Counted from the stretch's first letter, positions 17,083-27,345 are shown. The stretch: DNA of 64,000 nt from Bog-473 sp963788585 (GCA_963788585.1 CAWBHA010000003.1:806001-870000), one strand, 5' to 3'. Notes: generated by a model from the letters alone, not told the origin. Made by a program: numbers and translations.

Positions 17083-20000
17083 ATGGGACGTGGTTCGGAT
17101 ATCGGGGGGCGAACGCGGACAATCTTCGCCCGGTGGTTGCGCTGCAGCGTCGCCTGCATCTTGTCGGTCGCCGGAATGTCGGTGGTGGCGCTGGTCACCG
17201 TGGGCGTCTCGGGCAACTCGTCGGCTTCCGCTGCGGGATCAGCGGGCGCGTGGGGAGTCCAACAGACGTACACCCCGACGCCCGCAGGTCTCACTGCCAT
17301 CTCGTGTGGGACCGCGACCGATTGCGTCGCCGTGGGGTTCGACGAAGTCGCCGCGACCGCCGACGGCGGCGGCAGTTGGGCGACTGAGAGCGCTCCGGCT
17401 GGGATCGGGCAGATGAACGCGATCTCTTGTGTCTCGGCAACCTGTATGGCGGTCGGCTACACGGCGCAAAGCTTCACACCGGCGGTCGTAGTGACGACTA
17501 ACGGCGGAGTGAATTGGAGCTACCGGAATCCATTGGGACTCACGTTTTCGCCTTTGGGGGTCTCATGTCCCTCCACCAGTACGTGCAGCATCGTGGGTGC
17601 CGTGGACGGAGCCGCTGGGGTCATAACGACGACGAACGGAGGAACGACGTGGGCGATCGACAGCCTCCCGGCAGACTCAGAAGCGCTCGACGGCATCGCA
17701 TGTCCGTCGACGACGACCTGCGTCGCAGTCGGCAATGCCGCGCCCGCGCCAGGGACGTGCTCTTCGATGGCCCAGCCTTGCGGAACCGTTTCCTTTGAGG
17801 CCTCGACGGTGGACGGCGGGGCGACGTGGACCGGGACACTGGGCGCAACCGAATCGTTCGGTTTCGCCGGGGACATGTTCTCGAGCGTCTCGTGTCCGTC
17901 GACGTCGGAATGCATGGCTGTCGGATCCAAGGGCACAAACACAGACCCATTCCTGGAGGGAGAGGCGGAAGGCATCCTCCTCAGTGGGACGTGCACCCTG
18001 GTCACGGGCTGCGGCACCGTCACCTACCCTGTGTCCACGGGCTATCTCGGTAGCGTGTCGTGCTTCTCTCCTTCGGCCTGTCTCGCTGTCGGTGACGCAT
18101 CGCCCGGTGCCGGCGGAGCGATCGCGACCGCGAGCTCGACGGGTTGGGCGACACAGAGCACTCCGATCGCCTCGGTGACCGCCGTCTCCTGTCAGTCCGA
18201 CTCCGACTGCATGGTCGCAGGGGGTGTGACCGCAACGGGACAGCCTGGAGCCGTGCTCGCCACCACCGACGGGGGGTCGAGTTGGACGACCTCGTTCACC
18301 TTCCCCTACGCGGTGTCCAGCCTCATCGCAGTCTCGTGCCCCACAGCGTCGGTCTGCATGGCCGCCGGTGGGCTGACCAACGCGACGTCCGCCGAAGGGC
18401 CTACAGGACCGGGGGTCGTCGTGACCTCCACCGACGGCGGGTCGACATGGGCCACCGAGAGCCTTCCCGCCGGAGTCGGTTCCCTCTCGGCCATCTCGTG
18501 TGCGTCGTCATCCGTCTGCGAGGCCTCCGGCAACACGGTCGTGCCGGGTACGCCCGTCATCGTCGGCACGACGGACGGTGGCGCCACATGGCAGAGCCAG
18601 ACCGTTCCATCGGGGATCGAGAGCATCAACCAAATTTCTTGCCCGTCGGTCTCCGACTGCACCGGCGTTGGTGATGCGCTCGGCGGGAGCACCGGTTCCG
18701 TGGCGATAGTCGACTCCACCGACGGGGGGGCCACGTGGACAACGGAGACCGCGCCAAGCGGGTTGTCCTACCTGTCTTCCATCGCCTGTCCGTCGGTCAC
18801 GCAATGCACCGCAATCGGCGAGACCAACGTCAGTGCCCCAACGCCGAACACGGCGATTATCGCCACGACCGATGGGGGAACCTCGTGGACCACCGAGACC
18901 GCCCCGAGCGGCGTATCCGGGCTCGTCTCCATCGCCTGTCCGACCCAGTCGGTTTGCATGACGATCGGTAGCGTCAGTACCGGGGCGACGGTCATCTCGA
19001 CGACCGACGGGGGCACGACCTGGACGACCGAGTCGTTCCCCTCGTCGAAGGCCTCTCCTGGCGACATCGCCTGCGCCTCGGCCACCGCCTGCACGGTCGT
19101 CGGAGAGACCTCGGCCGACAATGGCCCCGGGGTCGCTGTCGCCACCACCAACGGCGGATCGACATGGGCCACCGAGAACACGCCCACGGCCAGCGACTAT
19201 TCGGGGATCTCGTGCCCGGCCATCGGAGCCTGCACCGCGGTCGGCCTGCCGGCACTCTCTGGGGGAGCCGTGATCATCGGCCAGGGGCCGACCACGTCCG
19301 TGCTCGTTCCGTCCGGGGGTACCACGATCTCGGGCGCCCAGGTCCTCGACGCGTCGGCCTCGAGCCCCGTCGGTGTGGGATCGGTCAAGTTCGAGGTCAG
19401 CGGCGGCTCGCTGAGCGACCAGGTCGTCGCCAGCGGTACCGGCACACTCTGGGGTTGGCTCGGCAGCTGGAACACCACCACGGTGGCGAACGGTGCCTAC
19501 AGCATCCAGAGCGTGGCCACGGACGCCGACGGCAACACCACGACCAGCGCGCCGGTAGCCGTGACGGTGGACAACTCGACGCCGGCGAGCACCGTCCTCG
19601 TCCCCGCCGCGGGTGCCAGCGTCTCGGGCGGATCGTCCGTGCTCGATGCCTCGGCCTCAGCCAACGTGTCCAGCGTGACCTATGAGCTTTCCGGGGGGAC
19701 GCTGACCGACAAGGTGATCGCGACAGGCATCCCCACCTACTACGGCTGGCTGGCGAAGTGGAACACCACAACGGTGCCCAACGGCATTTACAACCTCCAG
19801 ACGGTGGCCGCCTACGCGGGCGGGGTGAGCGGCCCCAGCGCACCCGCCTCCATCACTGTGGATAACCCACCGCCGTCGAGCACCGTGCTCGTCCCCGCGG
19901 GAGGGTCCAGCGTCTCTGGCACCTCGTCGGTGCTCGATGCCTCGGCCTCAGCCAACGTGTCCAGCGTGACCTATGAGCTTTCCGGGGGGACGCTGACCGA

Positions 20001-20160
20001 CAAGGTGATCGCGACAGGCATCCCCACCTACTACGGCTGGCTTGCCGAGTGGAACACGACGAGCGTGCTCGACGGCAGCTACAGCATGATCAGCGTGGCC
20101 GCCTATCCCAACGGAGTGAATACCCCCAGCGCACCGGTCTCGATCACGGTCGACAATTAG
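17083..20160 (+). CDS. Large secreted BNR/sialidase-like repeat protein with C-terminal Ig-like repeats
   Basis: About 1,025 residues with a signal peptide (IFARWLRCSVACILSVAGMSVVALV). The body is an array of roughly fifteen ~45-residue units of the form ISCPSxxxCxAVG...TTDGGxTW, recalling BNR/HCF136-like beta-propeller repeats, each with paired cysteines that may form disulfides. The last ~290 residues are three Ig-like units (TVLVPAxGxSVSG...LDASAS...), two of which share an exact 113-bp stretch. No catalytic residues can be assigned; a surface or adhesive role is only a guess. ATG 17083 is preferred over 17029. Confidence 0.75.
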   Translation: MGRGSDIGGRTRTIFARWLRCSVACILSVAGMSVVALVTVGVSGNSSASAAGSAGAWGVQQTYTPTPAGLTAISCGTATDCVAVGFDEVAATADGGGSWATESAPAGIGQMNAISCVSATCMAVGYTAQSFTPAVVVTTNGGVNWSYRNPLGLTFSPLGVSCPSTSTCSIVGAVDGAAGVITTTNGGTTWAIDSLPADSEALDGIACPSTTTCVAVGNAAPAPGTCSSMAQPCGTVSFEASTVDGGATWTGTLGATESFGFAGDMFSSVSCPSTSECMAVGSKGTNTDPFLEGEAEGILLSGTCTLVTGCGTVTYPVSTGYLGSVSCFSPSACLAVGDASPGAGGAIATASSTGWATQSTPIASVTAVSCQSDSDCMVAGGVTATGQPGAVLATTDGGSSWTTSFTFPYAVSSLIAVSCPTASVCMAAGGLTNATSAEGPTGPGVVVTSTDGGSTWATESLPAGVGSLSAISCASSSVCEASGNTVVPGTPVIVGTTDGGATWQSQTVPSGIESINQISCPSVSDCTGVGDALGGSTGSVAIVDSTDGGATWTTETAPSGLSYLSSIACPSVTQCTAIGETNVSAPTPNTAIIATTDGGTSWTTETAPSGVSGLVSIACPTQSVCMTIGSVSTGATVISTTDGGTTWTTESFPSSKASPGDIACASATACTVVGETSADNGPGVAVATTNGGSTWATENTPTASDYSGISCPAIGACTAVGLPALSGGAVIIGQGPTTSVLVPSGGTTISGAQVLDASASSPVGVGSVKFEVSGGSLSDQVVASGTGTLWGWLGSWNTTTVANGAYSIQSVATDADGNTTTSAPVAVTVDNSTPASTVLVPAAGASVSGGSSVLDASASANVSSVTYELSGGTLTDKVIATGIPTYYGWLAKWNTTTVPNGIYNLQTVAAYAGGVSGPSAPASITVDNPPPSSTVLVPAGGSSVSGTSSVLDASASANVSSVTYELSGGTLTDKVIATGIPTYYGWLAEWNTTSVLDGSYSMISVAAYPNGVNTPSAPVSITVDN
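19639..20042 (+). repeat. Direct repeat of 113 bp within the Ig-like domains
   Basis: Positions 19639-19751 and 19930-20042 are identical base for base, offset by 291 bp (97 codons). Flanking sequence in the same repeats has diverged, so the identity reflects recent duplication or gene conversion. Confidence 0.9.
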
Positions 20161-20177
20161 CCGCTCGACAATTCGCC

Positions 20178-22307
20178 CTACGGGCAGGCTCCGGCGGTCA
20201 CCGTGACATAGACCTGCAATGGCCGGCCCCGCGTCGCGATCGTCAGATGCTCGGCACCGGGTTTCGATGTGATACGCCCACCCCGGACGGCGGCGCACCA
20301 TCCGTTCGAATAGTGCTGCTGCGCCGCCACGAGGATGTTCGTCTCGCCACTGGCGGACAGGCTGGGTGCATAGATCATCCCGAACGCCCCGGTGAAGGGA
20401 TTGAACAGGATCGAGTTTGCGACACCAGCCACCTGTTGCGGGTAGGTCCGCGAAAGCTCGTTCACGATCGGTGAGTAGCTCCCGTTCGGGAGCACAAGGC
20501 CTTCAGCCGAAGAGCCGGTGGGGTCGTCGTAGTACTTCCAGGCCCAGTAGGCCCAGCCGACCTCCTCCAAACCCGCCCACTCCGTGTCGAAGCCCGCCAA
20601 CGCCGGACTGGTCGTCGCGCCGAACTCACTCATGAAGATGGCCGGCCCGTTCGACTGATAGCGCGAGCTCATGGACAGCCGGGTCACATCCTGCTCGGAC
20701 GCCGAGGTTTCCTCGGACTGGAGGCAATTCAACAGGTTGATCGGATTGCCCGTCACCGGACTGCGGTCCCCGCAGTAGACGTGGAAGTTGAAGACGAGGC
20801 GCTGGAACGGCATCGGACCGAGCTGGGACGGAACGTTCCCCCCGGGCACCCAGTAGATGTCGGGCTCCACGAAGATGAGGTGGTTCTGGTCGACCGACTG
20901 GATCGACGGCACCACGCCGTCGGAGGGATCGTCGGACGGGCAATTCAAAGGCGATCTCCCGTTGGCCAGGAAGCCGGTATGCGCCGTGCCGGTGTAGAAG
21001 CACTCGAGCTGACCCGTGAACGTCGACTCGGAGGCGGTCTGCGTCTCTGTCGAGAACGGCTCGTTATAGGGGTCGTAGCCCACCACCCAGGGATCGTCCT
21101 TGAAATAGTCCGCCACCGTCTTCCAGACCAGGTCGAACTGGCCCTGAAGGTCGCCGACCACGTCGTTCGCCCAAAAGTGGCCAACCGCGGTGTCGAGTTG
21201 GGGGTTCGAGTAGTTGTTCGACCACCGCCCACCCAGGGGGACGATGGGCACGTTGTTCGTGCACACAGCCCAGTTCGGCGCGCCTTCCCCGCGGAACAGC
21301 GTGTTGTAGACGTCCTGGTGCATGTCGAGGAGCGTGTAGATGCCGTAGTGGCTGAGCAGGTCGACGGTTGCGGCGACGTGCTTGAGGTAGGCGTCGGCGA
21401 CCGCCTTGTTGAACTCGTGGGGATTGCCCGGCGTGCCGGGCGCGCAGATGTTCGGCTGGTTCGGGCCGCCAGATCCGGGTTCGAGGCCCTGCCATTCGAT
21501 TCCGAGACGAACAATGTTGAAGCCGAGCTTCTGCATGCGGGCCGCGTCGCTGGCGCTGAAGTTCCACGGTTCTCCAGGATCCGGATATGCGATATACGGG
21601 GCGTGCTTGTACACCACGTTCGTCCCGTGCATGAGCACTATGCGTCCGTCGGAGTCGTAGAGGTACGGGCCGCCGGGCGAGGTCATGTAGCTCGGGACGC
21701 CTCCGACCGACCCCACCGAGGTTTGGCTGCCGCTGAACTGGTATTCGGTCCCGGGACCGCTGAGCGCCACGACATGCGGGCTGAGCGCATCGAGGTTCGG
21801 CTGGTTGGTGACGTGCTGGCGCTTCGGAACCGTCGTCGTCGTCCCAGAATTGGGGACGGGGGGAACGACCGACGCCGTGGTTGGTGCGGGCGGCGCAGGC
21901 GGCTTGGCAGTGGTCGTTGTGGTCGGTGGGCGCGTCGTGGTGGTGGTCTCTGGCTTTGTCGTCGTGGTGGTCGGGTGGCTGGTGGTGGTCGTCGACGGGT
22001 GCGGCGAGAGGGTCGAGGTCGTCGAGGACTCGATGGTCGCCTGAGCGCCGGGCACGTCTACGGCGGCGACCGTCACGACGACCGAGGCGGCGACGGCGAG
22101 CACGACGGCGATCGAGCGGGTCCAACGCAACGGAGACCGGACGAAACGCGCCTTCCTCCGGTCGTCCGGCACGCCCACCGGATGCGCCACGTCTCGAGCC
22201 CGCACATGCGGATTCGGCCCCGATTTCACTCCCACCAGCCCCTCTCCCCCGCGCTCGCCTGCACCGAGTGGCTCACTGTACCCAGATCCGCTGCCACGTC
22301 GGGGCAT
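20178..22307 (-). CDS. Secreted glycoside hydrolase family 5 (endoglycoceramidase-like)
   Basis: A 709-residue exported enzyme. A membrane/signal segment (IAVVLAVAASVVVTVAAVDV) is followed by a long Thr/Pro-rich linker, then a GH5 barrel. Family features are VLMHGTNVVYK, FNIVRLGIEWQGLEP, LLDMHQDVYN, the acid/base Glu in YDPYNEP, FHVYCGD, and the nucleophile Glu in FMSEFGA. It resembles endoglycoceramidases and related GH5 enzymes acting on glycolipids or glycans. The true start may lie downstream of 22307, since about 60 polar residues precede the signal segment. It is convergent with the BNR-repeat protein. Confidence 0.85.
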   Translation of the reverse strand: MPRRGSGSGYSEPLGAGERGGEGLVGVKSGPNPHVRARDVAHPVGVPDDRRKARFVRSPLRWTRSIAVVLAVAASVVVTVAAVDVPGAQATIESSTTSTLSPHPSTTTTSHPTTTTTKPETTTTTRPPTTTTTAKPPAPPAPTTASVVPPVPNSGTTTTVPKRQHVTNQPNLDALSPHVVALSGPGTEYQFSGSQTSVGSVGGVPSYMTSPGGPYLYDSDGRIVLMHGTNVVYKHAPYIAYPDPGEPWNFSASDAARMQKLGFNIVRLGIEWQGLEPGSGGPNQPNICAPGTPGNPHEFNKAVADAYLKHVAATVDLLSHYGIYTLLDMHQDVYNTLFRGEGAPNWAVCTNNVPIVPLGGRWSNNYSNPQLDTAVGHFWANDVVGDLQGQFDLVWKTVADYFKDDPWVVGYDPYNEPFSTETQTASESTFTGQLECFYTGTAHTGFLANGRSPLNCPSDDPSDGVVPSIQSVDQNHLIFVEPDIYWVPGGNVPSQLGPMPFQRLVFNFHVYCGDRSPVTGNPINLLNCLQSEETSASEQDVTRLSMSSRYQSNGPAIFMSEFGATTSPALAGFDTEWAGLEEVGWAYWAWKYYDDPTGSSAEGLVLPNGSYSPIVNELSRTYPQQVAGVANSILFNPFTGAFGMIYAPSLSASGETNILVAAQQHYSNGWCAAVRGGRITSKPGAEHLTIATRGRPLQVYVTVTAGACP

Positions 22308-22418
22308 CCGCTCCGACGATCGGCCACGGGGAACACGCCGATCGAACCTTGGCCGCTGCTGAGGGTCTGGCGCAGTGTGGGCAACGCGATGTGATGGAGC
22401 GCGACTGGTCTGCGCGGT

Positions 22419-24746
22419 TCAGATCAACGCCCGCCGCTTCCGGCGAACGAAGAGATCGGCCGAGGCCAGGAGGTCGGACTGCATCGCCGACTGGTTCTCG
22501 AGGACCTCGTCGGCCCAGAGCATCTGCAGCGTCGTCTGCAACCGGTCGCCGCGGCGCTCGGTCTCGACGTCCTCGAAGGCCCGCCGCAGGACGTCGTGCA
22601 GCACTTCATCCTGTTCGGGAGGTTGATCGAGCGTGTCTCGCCGCCCCGCCAGGAGATCCGCGAAATCCTCGTACCAGCGGTGCGACAACGCATAAGAATC
22701 GCGCAGCACGGCCTCCGCGACGGCGACCGACTCCAGCTCGGGTCGCCCGTCGGTGGGCGGGTAAACAGTCAGGGTGTCCAGTGTGTACGCGGCGATGCGC
22801 AAACGGTTGGAGCCGGTGAAGAGCCCCGCAATGGTGTCCATGGACACCACCTTGGCGCCGCGTTCCCCGACGAACTGCCGGAAGGCGTCGTCGAGCAACT
22901 GGTAGGCGTTGTAGGACGCCATTTCACTCGACTCGGTCTCGACATGCCGTCGGGTCAGCGTCAAGCGCTCGACCGCATCAGCGAGATACCCCGAGCTGGC
23001 GGTGAATGCGTTGGACAACGCGCGTCCCAACGCTGCCGTCGCACCGCGCGGCCAGAACAGGAACCCGACGACGACGCTGACGGCACAACCGAGAGCAACG
23101 TCCTCGATCCTCGTCAGTCCGACCTTCCACCCTACGGGCTGGAGCAAGTTGAACAAGATGATCACGAGGACGCTGAAAGCAGCCTGACCGGCCGCGAAGG
23201 AAATCAGCGTCGGGGCCATACCCGACAGCAGCGCCGCCAGCGGAAGGACCGCCCACAACAGGTACGTGTGGTCCGCCAGACCCACCATGATCAGCGAACC
23301 CACGACGAACCCGACCGCGGTACCGCCGATCGCGCGGACGGCCGTCGCCCCAGTGCCGAGGGCGTTGGACCGCAGGACGGACAGCATGCCCAGGACCACC
23401 CAGAAACCGTGCTGGACGCCGGTCAGCAGCTCGATCACGAGCACCGCGAGCGCGAGACCTGCCGCGCCGCGCACCGCGTTGCGGAACCACACCGAATGGA
23501 AGGAGAGGTGCGAGAGGAGCCGGTGGGCGAAGAGCCGCGCGGTGGATTGGTTGGCCATGGCGAGCCGATGCTCGCGCGCCACGGGTTGGGCCCCGGCCGC
23601 CTCGAGTGCTGCGTCGGCCACCAGCACCGTCGCGATGCCGACGGCGCGCGCGTGGAAACCCGGGTCGAGGCCGCCGGCCAGATCGTCGTCCGCGTCGGGC
23701 GACGGCGGCGGGCTCCCGGACGGGTCGGTCTCGGGCGCGGCGAGGTCGCCGCCGGCTTGGTTCACCGCCGAGACGTCGGCCGCCAGCGCGTTCCAAATCC
23801 GCTCGTCGAGGCGACGCGCCGATTTCTCCACCTCCTCGATGTGACGCCGGTCGGTGACCGGGTGCGCGTCGGAGTCGCAGATGAGCGCCGACGTGGCGAA
23901 CAGCGTGTCGGCGACCGAGGCGGTGACGTGGCGGGCCTGCTGTGGCTGCGCGGACCAGTGCTCGTCCCCGATCATGGCCTGGTTCCCCGCGACCCATTCG
24001 ATGCGACCGACCAGCTTGGAGAGTGCCACCGCCCCCGATGCGGCACCGATCGGCGGGTAGGGCGTTGCCGAGAACTGCTGTCGCAGGCCGCCGAGCTCTG
24101 TCGCCACGTCCGCCTGCGCCTCCGGATCGGGCTCCCCGCGCGCACGTGCGTCCGCCAGCCGCGCCACCGCTGCGACCGCCGAGGACAGCCGGCGGCGCAG
24201 GTTGTCGTGCCACGGCGGAGGCCAGACGAAGAGGCAGGCCGCGATGCAACCCACCCCCGCCATGGCCCAGCCGAACAACCGGGGGCCGATGTCCGAAACC
24301 GGGGCGGCGACGGCCACGGGGAGGACGAAGGTGAGCAACGCCGCCGTCGACGCCGTCGCCACCTGTGGGGACACGATCCCGGCGTACAGCACGAGGAACC
24401 CGACGACACCCATGGCGATGACGGCGGCGGCCTTGTGCGTCGAGACCGTGGTGGCGATCACGATGAACACCGCCCCCACGACGAACAGAGCGCAGTAGGA
24501 GAACAGGCGGGACCGGACCGGACCGCTGAATTCCACGAGGAGCAGCAGCGCGAACGATCCGAACGCAGCGAACAGGCCGACCTGTGGGTTGGAGAAGAGC
24601 TCGTGGCCGACGGCGAACACTGCGGGCATGACGATGGCGGCTCGCACCGATCGCTTGAACACGAGCAGGTCGGGATCCTTAGACCGGTACCACCGGACGA
24701 GCCCTCGACGGGTGGTGGCCGCCGTGCTGGCCGCTGTGGTCGTCAC
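22419..24746 (-). CDS. FUSC-family membrane protein (aromatic-acid exporter-like)
   Basis: A 775-residue membrane protein with two hydrophobic blocks: residues ~30-175 (AAIVMPAVFAVGH, FCA-like CALFVVGAVFIVIATTV) and ~400-560 (GLALAVLVIELLTGVQHGFWVVLGMLSVL, ALPLAALLSGM). Each is followed by a soluble helical part. This duplicated layout is that of FUSC/YccS/aromatic-acid efflux proteins. The substrate is unknown. The N-terminus is Thr/Ala-rich. It lies between the GH5 gene and the MerR/MFS pair, with no overlap to either. Confidence 0.82.
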   Translation of the reverse strand: MTTTAASTAATTRRGLVRWYRSKDPDLLVFKRSVRAAIVMPAVFAVGHELFSNPQVGLFAAFGSFALLLLVEFSGPVRSRLFSYCALFVVGAVFIVIATTVSTHKAAAVIAMGVVGFLVLYAGIVSPQVATASTAALLTFVLPVAVAAPVSDIGPRLFGWAMAGVGCIAACLFVWPPPWHDNLRRRLSSAVAAVARLADARARGEPDPEAQADVATELGGLRQQFSATPYPPIGAASGAVALSKLVGRIEWVAGNQAMIGDEHWSAQPQQARHVTASVADTLFATSALICDSDAHPVTDRRHIEEVEKSARRLDERIWNALAADVSAVNQAGGDLAAPETDPSGSPPPSPDADDDLAGGLDPGFHARAVGIATVLVADAALEAAGAQPVAREHRLAMANQSTARLFAHRLLSHLSFHSVWFRNAVRGAAGLALAVLVIELLTGVQHGFWVVLGMLSVLRSNALGTGATAVRAIGGTAVGFVVGSLIMVGLADHTYLLWAVLPLAALLSGMAPTLISFAAGQAAFSVLVIILFNLLQPVGWKVGLTRIEDVALGCAVSVVVGFLFWPRGATAALGRALSNAFTASSGYLADAVERLTLTRRHVETESSEMASYNAYQLLDDAFRQFVGERGAKVVSMDTIAGLFTGSNRLRIAAYTLDTLTVYPPTDGRPELESVAVAEAVLRDSYALSHRWYEDFADLLAGRRDTLDQPPEQDEVLHDVLRRAFEDVETERRGDRLQTTLQMLWADEVLENQSAMQSDLLASADLFVRRKRRALI

Positions 24747-24944
24747 GTTGTTCGTCGCCGCAGGCGCATCGGCCGGGCCCGTCGCCGACTCCTCCCCGGT
24801 GCGGATACGGATGGCGCGGTGTTGGTCATAAGCCGACGCCCATCATCTCGGAGGCGGAACAGTCCTGCAAGCATCATCCCGCCGGTCTTGACCACCCGCC
24901 GTTCGCCTTCGGGCAGCGGGAGGCCAGCCAGCTCGTCTTCGGGA

Positions 24945-25499
24945 CTACTCGAGCTCGGTCAGGAGGTCGCGACAACGCTGCGCGTCGTGCACGAGCTTGG
25001 CCCGGAAGCCGTCCATGCGCGCCAACTTGACGCTGATCTGCTGGGCCAACGACTCGTTCAGGACGAGCGCCTCTTCGAGCGTGGCCTTTTGCTCGGTCCG
25101 GGCTTTCTTGCTCGTTGCGAGCTTGGCCGCCCGGTACGTGGCCCGGAGCTCGTCGAGCCTCGTCTCCAGCGCGAGGAACTCACGGATTTCGTCGAGATTC
25201 ATGCCGAGCACCTCGCGCAGCTCCAGGATGCGCTCGAGGTGCGCGAGGTCACCGGGCGTGTAGCGGCGCTCGCCTCCCGCCGTGTAGAGCGAGGGCGTGA
25301 GCAGCCCGAGCTCCTCGTAGTAGCGCAGCGTCCGCGGCGAGACACCGACCCTGGTCGCCGCGTCGCTGATGCGGATCCCCGCTTCGGCGGGGATGTCGGC
25401 CGCGGCAGGGGGGTCGGCGAGGGTGTCGGTCGCCGGCCCGGCGGGTTCGGTGCCTGGCGAGGCGCCAGGCGGCCTCTTGCGTGGGGTCGAGACGGGCAT
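24945..25499 (-). CDS. MerR-family transcriptional regulator
   Basis: About 184 residues. After a Pro-rich N-terminal tail the MerR HTH is clear: IRISDAATRVGVSPRTLRYYEELGLL, then GGERRYTPGDLAHLERI, and a long coiled-coil (LDEIREFLALETRLDELRATY...). The C-terminal effector part is short and lacks an obvious metal-Cys site. It follows the MFS gene by 1 bp, so they are co-transcribed. The regulator probably controls that operon through the TTAACGTTAA palindrome upstream of the MFS start. Confidence 0.87.
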   Translation of the reverse strand: MPVSTPRKRPPGASPGTEPAGPATDTLADPPAAADIPAEAGIRISDAATRVGVSPRTLRYYEELGLLTPSLYTAGGERRYTPGDLAHLERILELREVLGMNLDEIREFLALETRLDELRATYRAAKLATSKKARTEQKATLEEALVLNESLAQQISVKLARMDGFRAKLVHDAQRCRDLLTELE

Positions 25500-25500
25500 C

Positions 25501-27336
25501 TCAGTCCACCAGCAGCGCGTCGGTCTCGGCAACGGCCTCCTGGGCCGGCACCCACTCGTCCACCGCGCCGTGGGCCCGCCGTTCCGGCGGGGCACCCTCG
25601 TCCTCGTCTTCGTGGTGGTACTTGCCGCCCCGGAGCAGCGAAGCCACGGCGCCGAGCACGCACACCGCGGCAGCGAACGAGAAGGCCTCGGTCAGGCCCT
25701 GCGAGAAGGCCGGCGCGATGAGGTGGGGGAAGAACTCCCGGCTGGTCAGGTACTGCGCGGTGGCCGGCGGCAGATGATGGAGCGCGGCGGGGCCCAGGAG
25801 GGTCTGTATCGGGTTGTAACCGAGGAAGGCGGCAAAGAGGCTCCCCACCGGAGGCAGGTGCGACACCCTCGTGGCCACGGCCGGGCCGACACCCTGGGCG
25901 GTCAGCCCGTGGAAGAGCGCGGACGGCAGCGTGGCCGCCAGCCCGAGGATCATCAGCGTGAAGAAGATGCCGATGGAGAGCACCTGGGCCGACGAGTTGA
26001 ACGTGCCGGCCATGCCGGCCCCGGCGCCGCGCTGGCTCGCCGGCAGGCTGTTCATGATGCCGGTCTGGTTCGGCGCAATGAACATCCCCATGCCGACGGA
26101 GTTGAAAAAGATCAGCACGGCAAACCCGAGGTAGGGAAAGTCGACCGGCAACATGATGAGCGCGATGAACGAGAGGGCGACGAGCACGAGCCCGCCTGTG
26201 GCGAAGGGCCGCGCGCCGTAGCGGTCGGCCAGCACCCCGCTGACTGGTCCCGCCAGCAGCAGCCCGACCGTCAGCGGGATCATGTAGATGCCGGCCCACA
26301 GCGGCGTCTGCTCGAAGCTGTAGCCGTGCAGCGGGAGCCAGATCCCTTGGAGCCAGATGACGAGCATGAACATCAGCCCACCCCGGCTGAGCGAGGCCAG
26401 GAAGCTGGCCACGTTGCCCGCCGTGAAGGCGCGGATGCGGAAGAGCGAGAGGCGGAACATCGGCTGGGCCACCTTCGTCTCGATGATGCCGAAGAGGACG
26501 AGGATGGCCAAGCCACCGAAGATCTCCGCCATCACGACCGGGCTCGTCCAGCCCATCGTGTGTCCACCGTAGGGGAGCAGACCGTAGGTGATCCCGACCA
26601 GGACGAGGATGAGGCCGGTGGCGAAGGTGACGTTGCCGAGCCAGTCGATCTTGGCCGGCGTGCGCACGCCGCGGTCCTCGAGCTTCACGTAGGCCCACAG
26701 GGTCCCGAACAACCCGAACGGCACTGAGATGAGAAAGACGAGATGCCACTCCACCGGGGCGAGCAGGCCGCCGAGCACGAGCCCGATGAAGGATCCCGAC
26801 ACGGCGGCGACGTTGTTGATGCCCAGCCCGAGCCCGCGCTTGTCGGCCGGAAATGCGTCCGTGATGATCGCCGAGGAGTTGGCGAAGAGCATGGCGCCGC
26901 CGACGCCCTGCCCCACCCGCATGGTGATCAGCCAGATGGCGGCGGCGGAGCCGGTCAGCCAGGTCACGGCGAGCAGGATCGAGAAGGTGGTGAAGACGGC
27001 GAAGCCGAGGTTGAAGATCCGCACCCGGCCGAACATGTCGCCGACGCGACCGAGCGTCACCACGAGGACGGCGAGGACGACCATGAACCCCATGAGCATC
27101 CAGAGCATGTAGCCGGTGTTGCCCGGCGTGAGGGGATCGAGGTTGATGCCGCGGAAGATGGCGGGCAGCGAGATCAGGACGATGGACTGGTTGATGAAGA
27201 CCATCAGCGTGCCGAGCGTCACGGTGGAGAGGGCGACCCAGCGGTAATTCGAGTGGTCCGCGAACGGGGCCGAAGGCCCGCCCGGAACGGGACGGTGGCC
27301 GTTCGTCGCGAGGAGGGGACGGGTCGCGCTCGGCAC
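25501..27336 (-). CDS. MFS transporter, DHA2 (14-TM) family
   Basis: A 611-residue proton-driven efflux protein of the EmrB/QacA type. Motifs include the loop 2-3 signature LGRVGDMFGRVRIF, motif C-like GSFIGLVLGGLLAP and about 14 hydrophobic segments. The acidic, His-containing C-terminus (KYHHEDEDEGAPPERR) is cytosolic. It uses a GTG start at 27336. A MerR regulator is encoded immediately downstream. The substrate is unknown; drugs, organic acids or lipids are all possible. Confidence 0.9.
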   Translation of the reverse strand: MPSATRPLLATNGHRPVPGGPSAPFADHSNYRWVALSTVTLGTLMVFINQSIVLISLPAIFRGINLDPLTPGNTGYMLWMLMGFMVVLAVLVVTLGRVGDMFGRVRIFNLGFAVFTTFSILLAVTWLTGSAAAIWLITMRVGQGVGGAMLFANSSAIITDAFPADKRGLGLGINNVAAVSGSFIGLVLGGLLAPVEWHLVFLISVPFGLFGTLWAYVKLEDRGVRTPAKIDWLGNVTFATGLILVLVGITYGLLPYGGHTMGWTSPVVMAEIFGGLAILVLFGIIETKVAQPMFRLSLFRIRAFTAGNVASFLASLSRGGLMFMLVIWLQGIWLPLHGYSFEQTPLWAGIYMIPLTVGLLLAGPVSGVLADRYGARPFATGGLVLVALSFIALIMLPVDFPYLGFAVLIFFNSVGMGMFIAPNQTGIMNSLPASQRGAGAGMAGTFNSSAQVLSIGIFFTLMILGLAATLPSALFHGLTAQGVGPAVATRVSHLPPVGSLFAAFLGYNPIQTLLGPAALHHLPPATAQYLTSREFFPHLIAPAFSQGLTEAFSFAAAVCVLGAVASLLRGGKYHHEDEDEGAPPERRAHGAVDEWVPAQEAVAETDALLVD

Positions 27337-27345
27337 GGTGAAAGT

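Noticed and set aside
22596..25721. A 1,041-codon plus-strand frame opposite the FUSC and MerR genes
   Set aside because: It is His/Arg/Gly-rich antisense sequence typical of high-GC shadows. The minus strand has clear FUSC and MerR proteins.
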